The notes: a model not told the origin generated them from the sequence alone. DNA of 64,000 nucleotides from Anderseniella sp963787895 (GCA_963787895.1 CAWBEX010000001.1:248001-312000); one strand, 5' to 3'. Positions 55,107 through 64,000 are shown, numbered from the stretch's first letter. Translations and numbers: made by a program.

Positions 55107-58100
55107 TCAGAAATCCTCTACGTAAACCACTCCGGGAACAGCCTTGATGGCTGCCTTGATTTTCGGATTCACAGTGAATTTGCGCCCCAGTGCGATTTCC
55201 ACCTCGCGTGAATCTGGCAGCTGCATGACCAGATGCACCGGTGCCGAACCGCCATTGGTCAGCCGTGACTGGAGCAACCCGAGAGGCTTGGCGTCATTGA
55301 CGAAAATCTTCAGGCCCTGGACAACTGTGTCAGCCTTGGCATCCAGCAGCTCAACACCCTGAAGGCGAAGTTTCACCTCTTCACCTTCAACATCCGCCTC
55401 GACGCGCAGCATCAATGGCTTGCCACTTTCCAGCAAATCCCTGGCCCCGCTCAAGGTGTCGGAAAAACACACTGCCTCATACTGGCCGGTCGGATCAGAA
55501 AACCCGATGAACGCAAACCGGTTGCCGGACTTTGAGCGCCGCTCCTGCTTGTAGGTGACGGTTCCCGTCAGGCGCGCTGCAGAGGCACCCTTCAAAGCCT
55601 TGCCCCTGAAACCAACCCATGTGTCCGCGCCAAGCTTGGGCAGTATGGAGAGGTATTCATCCAGCGGGTGGCCGGAGAGATAGAAGCCCACCGCTTCGAA
55701 TTCAGCTGCCAGTTGGTCCATGGGCAACCAAGGCTCTACATTGGTCAACGGCAAATCCTCGATACCGGCATCGCCACCGCCGAACATGTCGTTCTGTCCG
55801 ATCTCGGCTTCAGTTGCGGTACGGTTTGCCATGGCGAGAATCGCCTCAACCCCGTTCAGAACCTGCGCCCGGTTTGGATTCAGCTTGTCAAACCCGCCGG
55901 ACTTGGCGATGGATTCCAGCGCGCGCTTATTGATCATGCGCGGATCCACACGCCGCGCAAAATCACCAAGGGATTTGAAAGGGCCGCCTTCTTCGCGGAT
56001 GGCAACAATGTGCTCTACCGCCTGTTCACCTACATTCTTCAGGGCTGCCAGAGAATACTGTATGGCTTCATCCTTGACCGTGAAATCCACGCCCGACCTG
56101 TTCACGTCTGGCGGGTTCACCATCACTTCCATCCGGTCTGCTTCGCGCTTGAACACCAGCAACTTGTCGGTATTGCCCCGGTCCAGCGACATGGAAGCGG
56201 CCAGGAACTCCACCGGATGGTTGGCTTTCAGCCAGGCCGTTTGATAGGCAACCACCCCATAGGCGGCAGAATGTGCCTTGTTGAATCCGTAACCGGCAAA
56301 CTTGTTCACCAGTTCGAAGATGTCTTCCGCCTGCCTTTTGTCTACCCCATTGGCGACTGAGCCTTCAACGAAACGCTGTTTCTGGGCGTCCATCTCGGCT
56401 TGAATTTTCTTGCCCATCGCACGGCGCAGCAAATCGGCTTCACCAAGTGAATATCCGGCAAGCACCTGCGCAATTTGCAGCACCTGCTCCTGGTAGATGA
56501 TGATGCCGTACGTGTCCTCAACAACGTGCGTCAGCTTTTCGTGAAGAAATTCAGGTGCTTCCTCGCCCTTCTTGGATGCAACATACTTCGGAATGTTCTC
56601 CATCGGTCCGGGCCGGTACAACGCTACAAGCGCGATGATGTCTTCAATGTTGCCCGGCTCCGCCTTGCGGATCAGGTCACGCATGCCGGAGCTTTCAAGC
56701 TGGAACACCCCAACCGTCTCGGCGCGTTTCAGCATGTCGTAGGTCTTGCCGTCATCCAGCGGCAAAGAGGCCATGTCGACGTCAATTTCGCGCTGTTTGA
56801 GCAGCTTGACGCCCTTGTCCAGCACGGTCAGGGTTTTCAGACCCAGAAAGTCGAACTTCACCAGTCCGGCTTTTTCCACCAGCTTCATGTTGAACTGGGT
56901 AACCGGCATTGGCGAGCGAGGGTCGCGATACAGCGGCACCAGCTCTTCCAGTGGCCGGTCACCAATCACAACACCAGCGGCATGAGTTGAGGCGTGGCGA
57001 TAAAGCCCCTCAAGCTTCAGCGCAATCTCCAGCATCGTTGCCGTGGTCTCATCCTGGCGGCGCTCTTCCTGCAAGCGCGGCTCACCATCAATCGCCTGCT
57101 GCAAGGTGACAGGGTTTGCCGGGTTGTTGGGAATAAGCTTGCACAGCCGGTCAACCTGGCCATACGGCATCTGCAGGACACGGCCCACATCACGGCACAC
57201 GGCTCGCGCCTGCAACTTTCCGAACGTTATGATTTGCGCGACATGATCGGCGCCATATTTGTTCTGAACATATGCAATGACTTCGTCGCGCCGGTCCTGA
57301 CAGAAGTCGATGTCGAAGTCGGGCATCGACACGCGCTCAGGATTCAGGAACCGCTCGAACACAAGGTTGAACCGCAATGGATCCAGGTCTGTAATTGTCA
57401 GCGACCAGGCAACCACAGACCCCGCGCCGGAGCCACGCCCAGGCCCTACAGGTATTCCTTGCTGTTTGGACCACTTGATGAAATCGGCAACGATCAGGAA
57501 ATAGCCCGGAAAATCCATCTTGCAGATGACTTCAAGCTCATACTCAAGGCGCTTTTCATAGTCTTCACGGCTGTAGTCTTCAGCCAGCCCCAGCTTGTCG
57601 AGCCGGTCAGCAAGGCCATTGCGCGCCTGCACACGCAGCTCCTCGGCTTCATCGCTGGCATCTTCACCAGAGGTAAATTTCGGCAGGATCGGATCAATGG
57701 AATGCGGATACCAGGAACACCGCCGGGCAATCTCCACCGTATTCTCAACTGCTTCCGGCAAATCTGCGAAAAGACTCACCATTTCAGCCTGAGACTTGAA
57801 ATAGTGTTCCGGCGTCAACCGCCGACGGTTGTCATTGGCGATCACCTCTCCCTCGGCAATGCAGATCAGTGCATCGTGAGCGGCAAAATCGTCGGCGTTT
57901 GCAAAGTACGGTTCGTTGGTCGCCACCAGCGGAATTTCCAGGTCATAAGCCAGTTCGATCAACGCAGCTTCTGCGGCCTGCTCCTCGCCAACCCCGTGAC
58001 GTTGCAACTCAACGTAAAACCTGTCGCCAAAACAGCGCTTTAACCGTTCAAGTCTTTCACGGGCCAACGATCTTTGATTTTCAACAATGGGCTTGTTGAT

Positions 58101-58547
58101 CAACCCGCCAGGTCCAGCAGTCAGGCATATCAGGCCCTCGTTCAGCTTTTCCACCAGTGACATTGGAACATGCGGCAGCTCTGCTTCAGGTGCCTCTAGA
58201 TACGCCCGGCTGGACAGCTTCAAGAGGTTGCGGTAGCCGATCTCATTTTTCGCAATCAGAGCAATGCGTGACAGATCAAGACCGTTGCGGCCAAGCGCGC
58301 GCGTGTCTGTGTTTTCTTCCGGGTCCAACAGCAGCGTGCAGCCTATGATCGGCTGAACACCCGCCCCCTGCATGGCTTCTGCAAACTCCAGCGCGCCGAA
58401 CAGATTGCCGCTGTCGCTGATGCCCAGCGCCGGCATTGCCTGTGCAACGGCAAGTTTGCCCAGCAACTTGATAGGCAAGGCCCCTTCCGACAATGAATAC
58501 GCGGAATGGCTGCGCAGATGAATGAAGCTGACAGGTGAGTCGGTCAT
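55107..58547 (-). CDS. dnaE: DNA polymerase III alpha subunit
   Basis: A 1146-residue replicative polymerase. The PHP domain is N-terminal (FIHLRSHSAYSLSEG). The palm with the catalytic aspartates is MPDFDIDFCQDRR at about residue 400. The helix-hairpin-helix, OB-fold and C-terminal tau-binding regions follow. This is the DnaE1 type that synthesises the chromosome. In related genomes dnaE follows lolD directly, but here an acetylpolyamine-amidohydrolase-like gene intervenes. It starts 48 bases after that gene. Confidence 0.97.
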   Translation of the reverse strand: MTDSPVSFIHLRSHSAYSLSEGALPIKLLGKLAVAQAMPALGISDSGNLFGALEFAEAMQGAGVQPIIGCTLLLDPEENTDTRALGRNGLDLSRIALIAKNEIGYRNLLKLSSRAYLEAPEAELPHVPMSLVEKLNEGLICLTAGPGGLINKPIVENQRSLARERLERLKRCFGDRFYVELQRHGVGEEQAAEAALIELAYDLEIPLVATNEPYFANADDFAAHDALICIAEGEVIANDNRRRLTPEHYFKSQAEMVSLFADLPEAVENTVEIARRCSWYPHSIDPILPKFTSGEDASDEAEELRVQARNGLADRLDKLGLAEDYSREDYEKRLEYELEVICKMDFPGYFLIVADFIKWSKQQGIPVGPGRGSGAGSVVAWSLTITDLDPLRFNLVFERFLNPERVSMPDFDIDFCQDRRDEVIAYVQNKYGADHVAQIITFGKLQARAVCRDVGRVLQMPYGQVDRLCKLIPNNPANPVTLQQAIDGEPRLQEERRQDETTATMLEIALKLEGLYRHASTHAAGVVIGDRPLEELVPLYRDPRSPMPVTQFNMKLVEKAGLVKFDFLGLKTLTVLDKGVKLLKQREIDVDMASLPLDDGKTYDMLKRAETVGVFQLESSGMRDLIRKAEPGNIEDIIALVALYRPGPMENIPKYVASKKGEEAPEFLHEKLTHVVEDTYGIIIYQEQVLQIAQVLAGYSLGEADLLRRAMGKKIQAEMDAQKQRFVEGSVANGVDKRQAEDIFELVNKFAGYGFNKAHSAAYGVVAYQTAWLKANHPVEFLAASMSLDRGNTDKLLVFKREADRMEVMVNPPDVNRSGVDFTVKDEAIQYSLAALKNVGEQAVEHIVAIREEGGPFKSLGDFARRVDPRMINKRALESIAKSGGFDKLNPNRAQVLNGVEAILAMANRTATEAEIGQNDMFGGGDAGIEDLPLTNVEPWLPMDQLAAEFEAVGFYLSGHPLDEYLSILPKLGADTWVGFRGKALKGASAARLTGTVTYKQERRSKSGNRFAFIGFSDPTGQYEAVCFSDTLSGARDLLESGKPLMLRVEADVEGEEVKLRLQGVELLDAKADTVVQGLKIFVNDAKPLGLLQSRLTNGGSAPVHLVMQLPDSREVEIALGRKFTVNPKIKAAIKAVPGVVYVEDF

Positions 58548-58595
58548 GCTGCGACACTACCGAAAAATGCCGAAATCACACACAGTTTGCTGCGG

Positions 58596-59618
58596 CTACC
58601 CACCGAAACCTTTGAGGAAGGCGGCGAGGTTGTTTTCCAGGTCATCGGTCAGATAGCCCCCTTCCTGAACGATGAGCGTCGGAACCCCGAGCTTTGAAAT
58701 AGCGCTGGCAAACCTTGTGAACCCGGCAGTTGTGACAGCACCACCGTTCAGCGGGTCAAACTCATGTGCATCAAGGCCCAGCGCCACAACAAGAGCACCT
58801 GGTGCAGAATCACTGATCTCGCTCAAGGCCAGCTCAAGCGCACCCATCCACACCTCGTCATCGGATTTGACCGGAACCGGAATGTTGATGTTGCAACCCG
58901 TGCCTGCACCCTTGCCGCGCTGTGTCTCATAACCATAGTAAAATGGATAATACTTCGACGGGTCTGCATGTATGGACACAGTCAACACGTCAGAGCGGGT
59001 GTAGAAAATGCCTTGGGTACCGTTGCCGTGATGAACGTCAATGTCCAGGACTGCCACCTGGTCCCACGATTGGCGCAAAAACTGCGCCGCAATTGCCGTG
59101 TTGTTGAGGTAGCAGAACCCGCCTGCCCGGTCGGCATATGCATGGTGGCCCGGCGGGCGGCAAAGTGCATATGCAATCTTCTCGCCCTCGACAATCAATT
59201 CTGCCGCCGACAACGCCGTATCAGCAGACGCACGAACTGACTTGTAGGTCTGCTCGGTGATCGGGCAAGAAAAATCCTGCTGGTGCCAACCTGCCTGGCC
59301 AAGAATATCTGAAGGGTACTTTGCAGGTTTCTCCACTGGCCGGATGCTGGCCATGACTTCTTCAAAGGCCTTGCCTTTGGGCCTGTTCCACTTGCGGTAG
59401 GCGTTTTCCAGAAACCTCAAATAGCGTGGTGTGTGTACCGCCAGAATGTGTGCATCACCATGAGCGCGCGCAGCATGCATTTCACACCCGGCAGCCTTGG
59501 CTCCTCTCAGCAGGCGCTTGGCACGTTCCGGCTGTTCAGGAAAATCCACAATATGGCCACGCTGCAAATAGCGCGTGGGAAAATGCAGCAACTGATTGTG
59601 ATGAAACACCGCCTTCAT
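58596..59618 (-). CDS. Histone deacetylase/acetylpolyamine amidohydrolase family protein
   Basis: A 340-residue class of arginase-fold zinc deacetylase. Hallmarks are CRPPGHHAYAD with the paired catalytic His, DIDVHHGNGT and GLDAHEFDP with the zinc ligands, and QEGGYL near the end. It resembles acetylpolyamine amidohydrolase (APAH) more than AcuC, because of the HFPTRYLQRGHIVDFPEQP start. Likely substrates are acetylated polyamines or protein lysines. The choice is inferred. It overlaps lolD by four bases and is followed by dnaE, so it is translated as part of the proS-lolC-lolD operon. Confidence 0.9.
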   Translation of the reverse strand: MKAVFHHNQLLHFPTRYLQRGHIVDFPEQPERAKRLLRGAKAAGCEMHAARAHGDAHILAVHTPRYLRFLENAYRKWNRPKGKAFEEVMASIRPVEKPAKYPSDILGQAGWHQQDFSCPITEQTYKSVRASADTALSAAELIVEGEKIAYALCRPPGHHAYADRAGGFCYLNNTAIAAQFLRQSWDQVAVLDIDVHHGNGTQGIFYTRSDVLTVSIHADPSKYYPFYYGYETQRGKGAGTGCNINIPVPVKSDDEVWMGALELALSEISDSAPGALVVALGLDAHEFDPLNGGAVTTAGFTRFASAISKLGVPTLIVQEGGYLTDDLENNLAAFLKGFGG

Positions 59619-60307
59619 CGAGTCATCTCCATTAACTGACCACCTTGCAACTGAACCACGCGATGCATCTGAAACGCCAGTTCAATGTTGTGAGTAGCGA
59701 TAAGTGCAGCCAGTCCCTCTTCCTGGATCAGGGAAAGGAATTCATCATGCACGCGCCCTGCTGTCTCCGGGTCAAGGTTACCCGTGGGTTCGTCAGCAAG
59801 CAACAGCAGCGGCTGATTTGCCAGTGCACGGGCAATGGCTACGCGCTGTTGCTCTCCACCAGACAATTCCGCCGGACGGTGAGTCAGGCGACTGGAAAGG
59901 CCAAGCTTGGTCAGCAACTCGGTTGCCCGCTCATGAGCTTCCTCCCGGCTGCGCCCGGCGATAAGTTGCGGCATAATGACATTTTCAATAGCGTTGAATT
60001 CAGGCAGCAGGTGGTGGAACTGGTAGACAAAACCGATGCCTAGTCTGCGCACGCGGGTTGCAGCCCCGTCTTCCAGTCTGGTGCAGTTCTCTCCGGCAAT
60101 GTAAACCTCACCGGCTGTCGGTTTCTCGAGCAACCCGGCAATGTGCAGCAGTGACGACTTGCCGGTTCCGGAGTGCCCGACAAGAGCGACAACTTCACCG
60201 GGATGAACATCGAGTGACAGGTCCTTGAAAATGTCGATACGCCGCTGACCCTGCAGGTAGGTGCGCGCAATCTTCTCCAGCCGCAACGCGGCACCAGTCT
60301 TACTCAT
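59615..60307 (-). CDS. lolD: Lipoprotein-releasing ABC transporter ATP-binding protein LolD
   Basis: A 230-residue ABC ATPase. Walker A is GHSGTGKSS (44-52), the signature is LSGGEQQR, and Walker B is LLLADEPTGNLD. It powers extraction of lipoproteins from the inner membrane by LolC/E. The ATG at 60307 overlaps lolC by eight bases. The frame to 60370 would run into lolC and is not used. Confidence 0.95.
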   Translation of the reverse strand: MSKTGAALRLEKIARTYLQGQRRIDIFKDLSLDVHPGEVVALVGHSGTGKSSLLHIAGLLEKPTAGEVYIAGENCTRLEDGAATRVRRLGIGFVYQFHHLLPEFNAIENVIMPQLIAGRSREEAHERATELLTKLGLSSRLTHRPAELSGGEQQRVAIARALANQPLLLLADEPTGNLDPETAGRVHDEFLSLIQEEGLAALIATHNIELAFQMHRVVQLQGGQLMEMTR

Positions 60308-61568
60308 AGCGCAGCGCCTCCACCGGATCGAGTTTCGACGCACGTCTTGCAGGATAAATGGTCGCGACAAACGACAGCGCGATGGCCATCAGCGCAATCA
60401 TGAGCGTCTCGCTCACGTCCATTTCAGCCGGCATCCGGGACAGATAGTACAATTCCGGTGAGAACAGCTCCTTGCCCGAAAGCCAGGAGAGCCCCTGACG
60501 GATGTTCTCGATATTCAGGCAGATCACCACGCCCAGCACGATACCGGCAAGCGTACCCGCAAGACCGATCGCAGCCCCCGTCATGAAGAAAATGCGCTGT
60601 ATCGACCCGCGCGTCGCGCCCATGGTCCGCAAAATGGCGATGTCCTTGCCCTTGTCCTTCACCAGCATGATCAGACCTGAAATAATGTTCAGGGCCGCCA
60701 CGAGAATGATCAGCGTAAGAATGAGGAACATCACGTTGCGTTCCACCTGAAGTGCATTGAAGAACGTCTGGTTTGAGGTCTTCCAGGTTACAAACTGCAG
60801 GTCATTGCCCGCTTGTAGCGCCATGGCAGGTACCACCTCTTCAATCTGGTCCGGATTTTCGACCATGACTTCTATGGCGCTTGCTCCGTCCTCTTGTCCG
60901 AAGAACTCCTGGGCTTGCACCATCGGCATGTAGAGAACAGTATTGTCGTACTCAGACATGCCGATTTCAAAGGTCGCGACAATCGGATAAGACCGGATTT
61001 GAGGCGCCGTACCGAAAATCGTCGCCGGCCCTTCCGGCGACACCAGGGTAATCTGGTCTCCCACCGTCAGGCCATGCTTCCAGGCCAGCCGGTAACCCAC
61101 CGCGACCCCGTCTGATTTGTCGAAATTGGTGAGGTCACCACGCAGCTTGTCGTTGAATACACTCGTCAACTGTTGCAAATCCGCAAGCTTGACACCGCGG
61201 ACCAACACACCAGACGAAGTACGCCGGGACGACGCCATGGCCTGACCTTCGGTGTAGGCAATCGCACGTTTGACGCCGGGGGTTTCAGCCAGCTTCTTCG
61301 CCCGCTCGGCAAAATCAGGCATCGGCTCACCGGTGGCGGAATACACCGTGGCATGACCATTGAAACCAAGTACCTTGTCGAGAAGCTCGCTGCGGAACCC
61401 GTTCATCACCGCCATCACGATGATCAAGGTTGCCACACCCAGCAGAATGCCAAGGAACGAGAACCCCGCAATAACCGAGATAAAGCCCTCCTTGCGCCGC
61501 GCTCTGAGGTAACGGAACGCAATCATGCGCTCATGGGCGGAGAAAGGCGCAGTGTCAGAACTTGCCAT
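60300..61568 (-). CDS. lolC: Lipoprotein-releasing ABC transporter permease LolC/LolE
   Basis: A 422-residue MacB/FtsX-like permease. It has a first helix near 22-50 (FISVIAGFSFLGILLGVATLI), a large periplasmic domain, and three C-terminal helices with LIILVAALNIISGLIMLVKDK in pieces. It forms the LolCDE transmembrane part. Only one such gene is visible, as is common in Alphaproteobacteria where a single LolC/E-type protein dimerises. It sits 25 bases after proS. Start ATG at 61568. Confidence 0.94.
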   Translation of the reverse strand: MASSDTAPFSAHERMIAFRYLRARRKEGFISVIAGFSFLGILLGVATLIIVMAVMNGFRSELLDKVLGFNGHATVYSATGEPMPDFAERAKKLAETPGVKRAIAYTEGQAMASSRRTSSGVLVRGVKLADLQQLTSVFNDKLRGDLTNFDKSDGVAVGYRLAWKHGLTVGDQITLVSPEGPATIFGTAPQIRSYPIVATFEIGMSEYDNTVLYMPMVQAQEFFGQEDGASAIEVMVENPDQIEEVVPAMALQAGNDLQFVTWKTSNQTFFNALQVERNVMFLILTLIILVAALNIISGLIMLVKDKGKDIAILRTMGATRGSIQRIFFMTGAAIGLAGTLAGIVLGVVICLNIENIRQGLSWLSGKELFSPELYYLSRMPAEMDVSETLMIALMAIALSFVATIYPARRASKLDPVEALRYE

Positions 61569-61592
61569 TTGGCGCATCCATGCTCGTTGTCA

Positions 61593-62915
61593 TCACTTGG
61601 AAAACCGGTTTGAAAGTGAGTCGATAGATACTTCTTCACGTTCACCTGTAGCGCGATTCTTTACTTCCGCCTTGCCTTCCTTGATCCCGCGCGGGCCTAT
61701 GATCACCTGCCACGGCACACCGATCAGGTCCATGGCAGCAAACTTGCCGCCTGCCCGGTTGTCGGTATCGTCGTACAGTACCTCATTGCGCTGCGCCTGG
61801 AGCAGACGGTAAAGCTCGCCACACGTGGCATCAGTGGCTTCATCGCCCGCCTTCAGGTTGATCAGCCCGATGCGGAAAGGTGCCACTGCTTCTGGCCAGA
61901 TGATGCCGGCGTCGTCGTGGCTGGCCTCAATGATGCCGCCAACCAGACGAGATACGCCAATCCCATACGAGCCCGACTGAATGGTGACCGGCTTGCCATC
62001 CGGTCCCTGCACCTGGCAGCCCAGCGGCCCGGAGTATTTGTCTCCGAAGAAGAAGATGTGTCCCACTTCGATACCGCGGCCATTGACGCGGCGACCCTCG
62101 GGCAGCTTATCGAACTCGGCAGCGTCGTGCATTTCGTCCGTAGCAGCATACTTGGACGTAAACTCGCCCACCACTTTCGCCACCTCATCCACGTCATCAT
62201 AGTCAATGTCGAATGCGGACCAGTCGAAGTCGTGGAATGCCTTGTCGAAGAACACTTCAGACTCTCCGGTTTCCGCCAGAATGAGAAACTCGTGGCTCAT
62301 GTCACCACCGATCGGACCCGTCTCTGCACGCATCGGAATGGCTTTCAGCCCCATGCGGGCAAAAGTGCGCAAATACGAAACGAACATCTTGTTGTAGGAA
62401 TGCTTGCCAGCCTCTACCGACAGGTCGAATGAGTATGCATCCTTCATCAGGAACTCGCGACCGCGCATGATACCGAAGCGTGGGCGCACCTCGTCGCGGA
62501 ACTTCCACTGGATGTGATACAGGTTGCGTGGCACGTCCTTGTAGGACTGTACGCCCGAGCGGAAAATATCCGTGATCATTTCCTCATTGGTGGGTCCATA
62601 CAGCATGTCGCGCTCATGCCGGTCGGTGATCCGCAGCATCTCCTTGCCATAATCGTCATAGCGGCCAGACTTGCGCCACAGGTCCGCAGACTGGATGGTT
62701 GGCATCAGGATCGGAATGGCACCTGCGCGTTGCTGTTCTTCGTGCACGATCTGCTCGATGTTGCGCAGCACCTTGTAGCCCAGCGGCAACCAGGAATAGA
62801 TGCCCGCACTCTCCTGGCGGATCATGCCGGCACGCAGCATCAACCGGTGCGACACAATCTCTGCTTCCTTGGGATCATCACGCAAGATGGGAAGGAAGTA
62901 CTGGCTTAGTCTCAT
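61593..62915 (-). CDS. proS: Proline--tRNA ligase (ProS type 2)
   Basis: A 440-residue class II synthetase. Motif 1 is near RESAGIYSWLPLG-like sequence (RQESAGIYSWLPLGYK), motif 2 is WKFRDEVRPRFGIMRGREF, and motif 3 is SGSYGIGVSRLVGG. The inserted editing domain of the 570-residue type is absent, which matches the shorter alphaproteobacterial form. The ATG at 62915 is the conserved start MRLSQYFLP; the frame continues to 63059 without homology. It heads the proS-lolC-lolD-amidohydrolase-dnaE operon. Confidence 0.96.
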   Translation of the reverse strand: MRLSQYFLPILRDDPKEAEIVSHRLMLRAGMIRQESAGIYSWLPLGYKVLRNIEQIVHEEQQRAGAIPILMPTIQSADLWRKSGRYDDYGKEMLRITDRHERDMLYGPTNEEMITDIFRSGVQSYKDVPRNLYHIQWKFRDEVRPRFGIMRGREFLMKDAYSFDLSVEAGKHSYNKMFVSYLRTFARMGLKAIPMRAETGPIGGDMSHEFLILAETGESEVFFDKAFHDFDWSAFDIDYDDVDEVAKVVGEFTSKYAATDEMHDAAEFDKLPEGRRVNGRGIEVGHIFFFGDKYSGPLGCQVQGPDGKPVTIQSGSYGIGVSRLVGGIIEASHDDAGIIWPEAVAPFRIGLINLKAGDEATDATCGELYRLLQAQRNEVLYDDTDNRAGGKFAAMDLIGVPWQVIIGPRGIKEGKAEVKNRATGEREEVSIDSLSNRFSK

Positions 62916-63091
62916 ATTGATCGCCCCAAAAACAAATCCACTGAAAGCCCCATTTTCGGGCTGAGTGTCGTGTTCATAGTCCATCCTGCCAGATTTGACA
63001 AAGCGCAACATTGCCCTGAACAGGACACCCGATGCCTCTGTTACAGCAGGGTGCGGCATATTGACTTTACAAGCTCACGAAAACGTGTAGG

Positions 63092-63222
63092 TTCAGCGCC
63101 AGAGTTGCTTCAGCAACCATCCAGACCCAAGTCTGGGGAGGAAACGCCCAGCCATTGCGATGGCAGGGCCACGTCAGTAAGAGTGTAAGAATGAGGCAGG
63201 GTAACATCCCTGCCTTTTTTTG
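63092..63222 (+). ncRNA. Probable structured small RNA, unassigned family
   Basis: Four perfect hairpins follow in series. They are GTTGC-TTCA-GCAAC (from about 63104), CCAGAC-CCAA-GTCTGG (from about 63120), a compound stem GCCC/GGGC enclosing GCCAT-TGCG-ATGGC, and a terminator. A purine-rich GGGGAGGAAAC joins two of them. A TTGACT at 63061 is a possible -35. There is no open reading frame here. The 442-base gap between proS and the next gene otherwise holds nothing I can name. I did not recognise SRP RNA, 6S RNA, RNase P or a known riboswitch. Confidence 0.65.
63194..63222 (+). terminator. Intrinsic terminator of the small RNA
   Basis: GGCAGGG (63195-63201) pairs with CCCTGCC (63208-63214) around TAACAT and is followed by seven T. 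It is a textbook Rho-independent terminator on the plus strand, closing the small-RNA unit. Confidence 0.92.
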
Positions 63223-63357
63223 TGTTGTCGAAACCGACAAGGAATGCTGGCGGCTTGAGTTTGACGATTGGCGCTGTCCAGCAAACAAGACCCGCTGACG
63301 CTCAAAACTCAATCATTGTATTGGCACTCCACGTGTTTTCATGTCTGATTGGCTTTC

Positions 63358-64000
63358 ATGGAAAGACAGCATAACTGGAGCGCCTTTTCTCAAGTAGTCC
63401 TTGCTACTTCGGGCCCCCGCATCCGCCGCAAGAAGGTTCTGGTCAACCGCAAGTCTCTGAAGACTTGCGCTGCGTTTTTTCGTGCCAGGCTTGGCGTCAG
63501 CTCAACAGACCCGCAGAGATTGCTACAGTTGCAAGAGAAGGAAGTGCAGCTCCTGTCGCGGCAACCGGCAAACACTGCAGCAAAAGCAGAATATCAAAGG
63601 AAACTTCTGGCTGTTCTGCCGCACGCCAGCGAAGAGCAGCGCAGCCTTGTCTATCTTCAGGCCAGAACACACACCATAAAGAAGCGCATAATCCAGGCTG
63701 TAATGATGCGCTGGCAAGACTGGAAACCCGTCGTCCAGGTGACAGGTGACCCGCAGCAGGCAGTCTCCACGGCCCGGCTCAGACCTGTGATCTACTGGTG
63801 CGACAACACCGTGTATGCTGAACTCTTGGCGCGGATCGCGCTGCACCAGAGCGGCATTCGTGCCATGCACTATTCCGACTACGTCCATGAACACGGCGGC
63901 ATCTGGCTGGCGCGCAAACTGGTACAGAAGGGCATTTTCAAGCTGGAACAACGCTACATGGATGAACGCATTGTATCCCGGCCCTTTGTCCACTTTGCTT
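63358..64000 (+). CDS. Hypothetical protein, 5' part (runs off the window)
   Basis: An open plus-strand frame from ATG 63358 to the window end, about 214 residues with no stop. It begins MERQHNWSAFSQVVLATSGP. Later parts include RLRPVIYWCDNTVYAELLA, ALHQSGIRAMHYSDYVHEHG and KLEQRYMDERIVSRPFVHF. The central charged region (about 40-130) looks helical, and there is no signal peptide. The last part resembles the conserved body of lysophospholipid-acyltransferase-like or glycosyltransferase-like proteins, but I cannot place it. A GGCTTTC-type leader gives no clear ribosome-binding site. It follows the small RNA locus by about 135 bases. Confidence 0.7.
   Translation, partial: MERQHNWSAFSQVVLATSGPRIRRKKVLVNRKSLKTCAAFFRARLGVSSTDPQRLLQLQEKEVQLLSRQPANTAAKAEYQRKLLAVLPHASEEQRSLVYLQARTHTIKKRIIQAVMMRWQDWKPVVQVTGDPQQAVSTARLRPVIYWCDNTVYAELLARIALHQSGIRAMHYSDYVHEHGGIWLARKLVQKGIFKLEQRYMDERIVSRPFVHFA

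Noticed and set aside
56994..58043. Plus-strand open frame of 349 codons antisense to dnaE
   Set aside because: It lies wholly inside the conserved DNA polymerase III alpha gene.
63092..63222. Assignment of the structured RNA as SRP RNA or 6S RNA
   Set aside because: The SRP domain IV GGAA/AGCAGCC pattern and the large central bubble of 6S RNA are absent.

Overview
The window is about 64 kb of alphaproteobacterial chromosome, most likely from the Hyphomicrobiales (Rhizobiales). I infer this from gene order and protein families, not from a database search. Diagnostic blocks are tpiA/secG beside ppiD-trpE-trpG-trpD-trpC-moaC-moeA-lexA-comEC-gltX-gltA, the bamA-rseP-dxr-cdsA-uppS-frr-pyrH-tsf-rpsB block, the proS-lolC-lolD-dnaE block, crcB-rluC-HAD-atp12, and the families DUF1489, DUF2852 and DUF2189. 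The alphaproteobacterial SOS box (GAAC-N7-GAAC) lies upstream of lexA. Genes are densely packed on both strands, with many 4-8 base overlaps and convergent ends only a few bases apart. I see no insertion sequence, prophage, CRISPR array or rRNA. The window is core chromosome.

Layout. 1-7 kb: accessory and housekeeping genes (DUF1489 fragment, Mrr-type endonuclease, rhodanese, a frameshifted MFS transporter, an RraB-like protein, aldo/keto reductase, methyltransferase, GNAT, mgtE, cupin). 7.3-22 kb: tRNA-Leu(GAG), lipB, an orphan molybdopterin oxidoreductase, the two propionyl-CoA carboxylase subunits (pccA, pccB) separated by a dioxygenase, a TrkH transporter, rimO and small genes, then the crcB-rluC-HAD-atp12 operon. 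22-26 kb: TetR regulator, DUF2852 membrane protein behind a double palindrome, creatinase, DUF2189 protein. 26-41 kb: secG, tpiA, ppiD, the trp/molybdenum-cofactor operon, lexA, comEC, gltX, gltA. 41-52 kb: envelope and translation block running leftward (rpsB to fabZ). 52-63 kb: a small membrane protein, a giant DUF2339 membrane protein, dnaE, a histone-deacetylase-like amidohydrolase, lolD, lolC, proS. 63-64 kb: a structured small-RNA-like locus and the start of an unrecognised gene that runs off the window.

The most striking observation is what is missing. In Rhizobiales the interval bamA-gltA normally carries lpxD, fabZ, lpxA, lpxI and lpxB. Here only fabZ remains. It is separated from gltA by 24 bases and from bamA by about 107 bases that contain an intrinsic terminator. 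The lipid A genes are absent from both sides of fabZ while the flanking order is preserved, so this lineage may have lost or relocated lipid A synthesis while keeping an outer membrane (bamA and lolCD are present).

Two genes, the MFS transporter and the 3' end of bamA, are each split by an apparent +1 base. Both could be sequence errors. Two real partial genes lie at the window edges: a DUF1489 protein on the minus strand at 1-222 and an unknown plus-strand protein from 63358.
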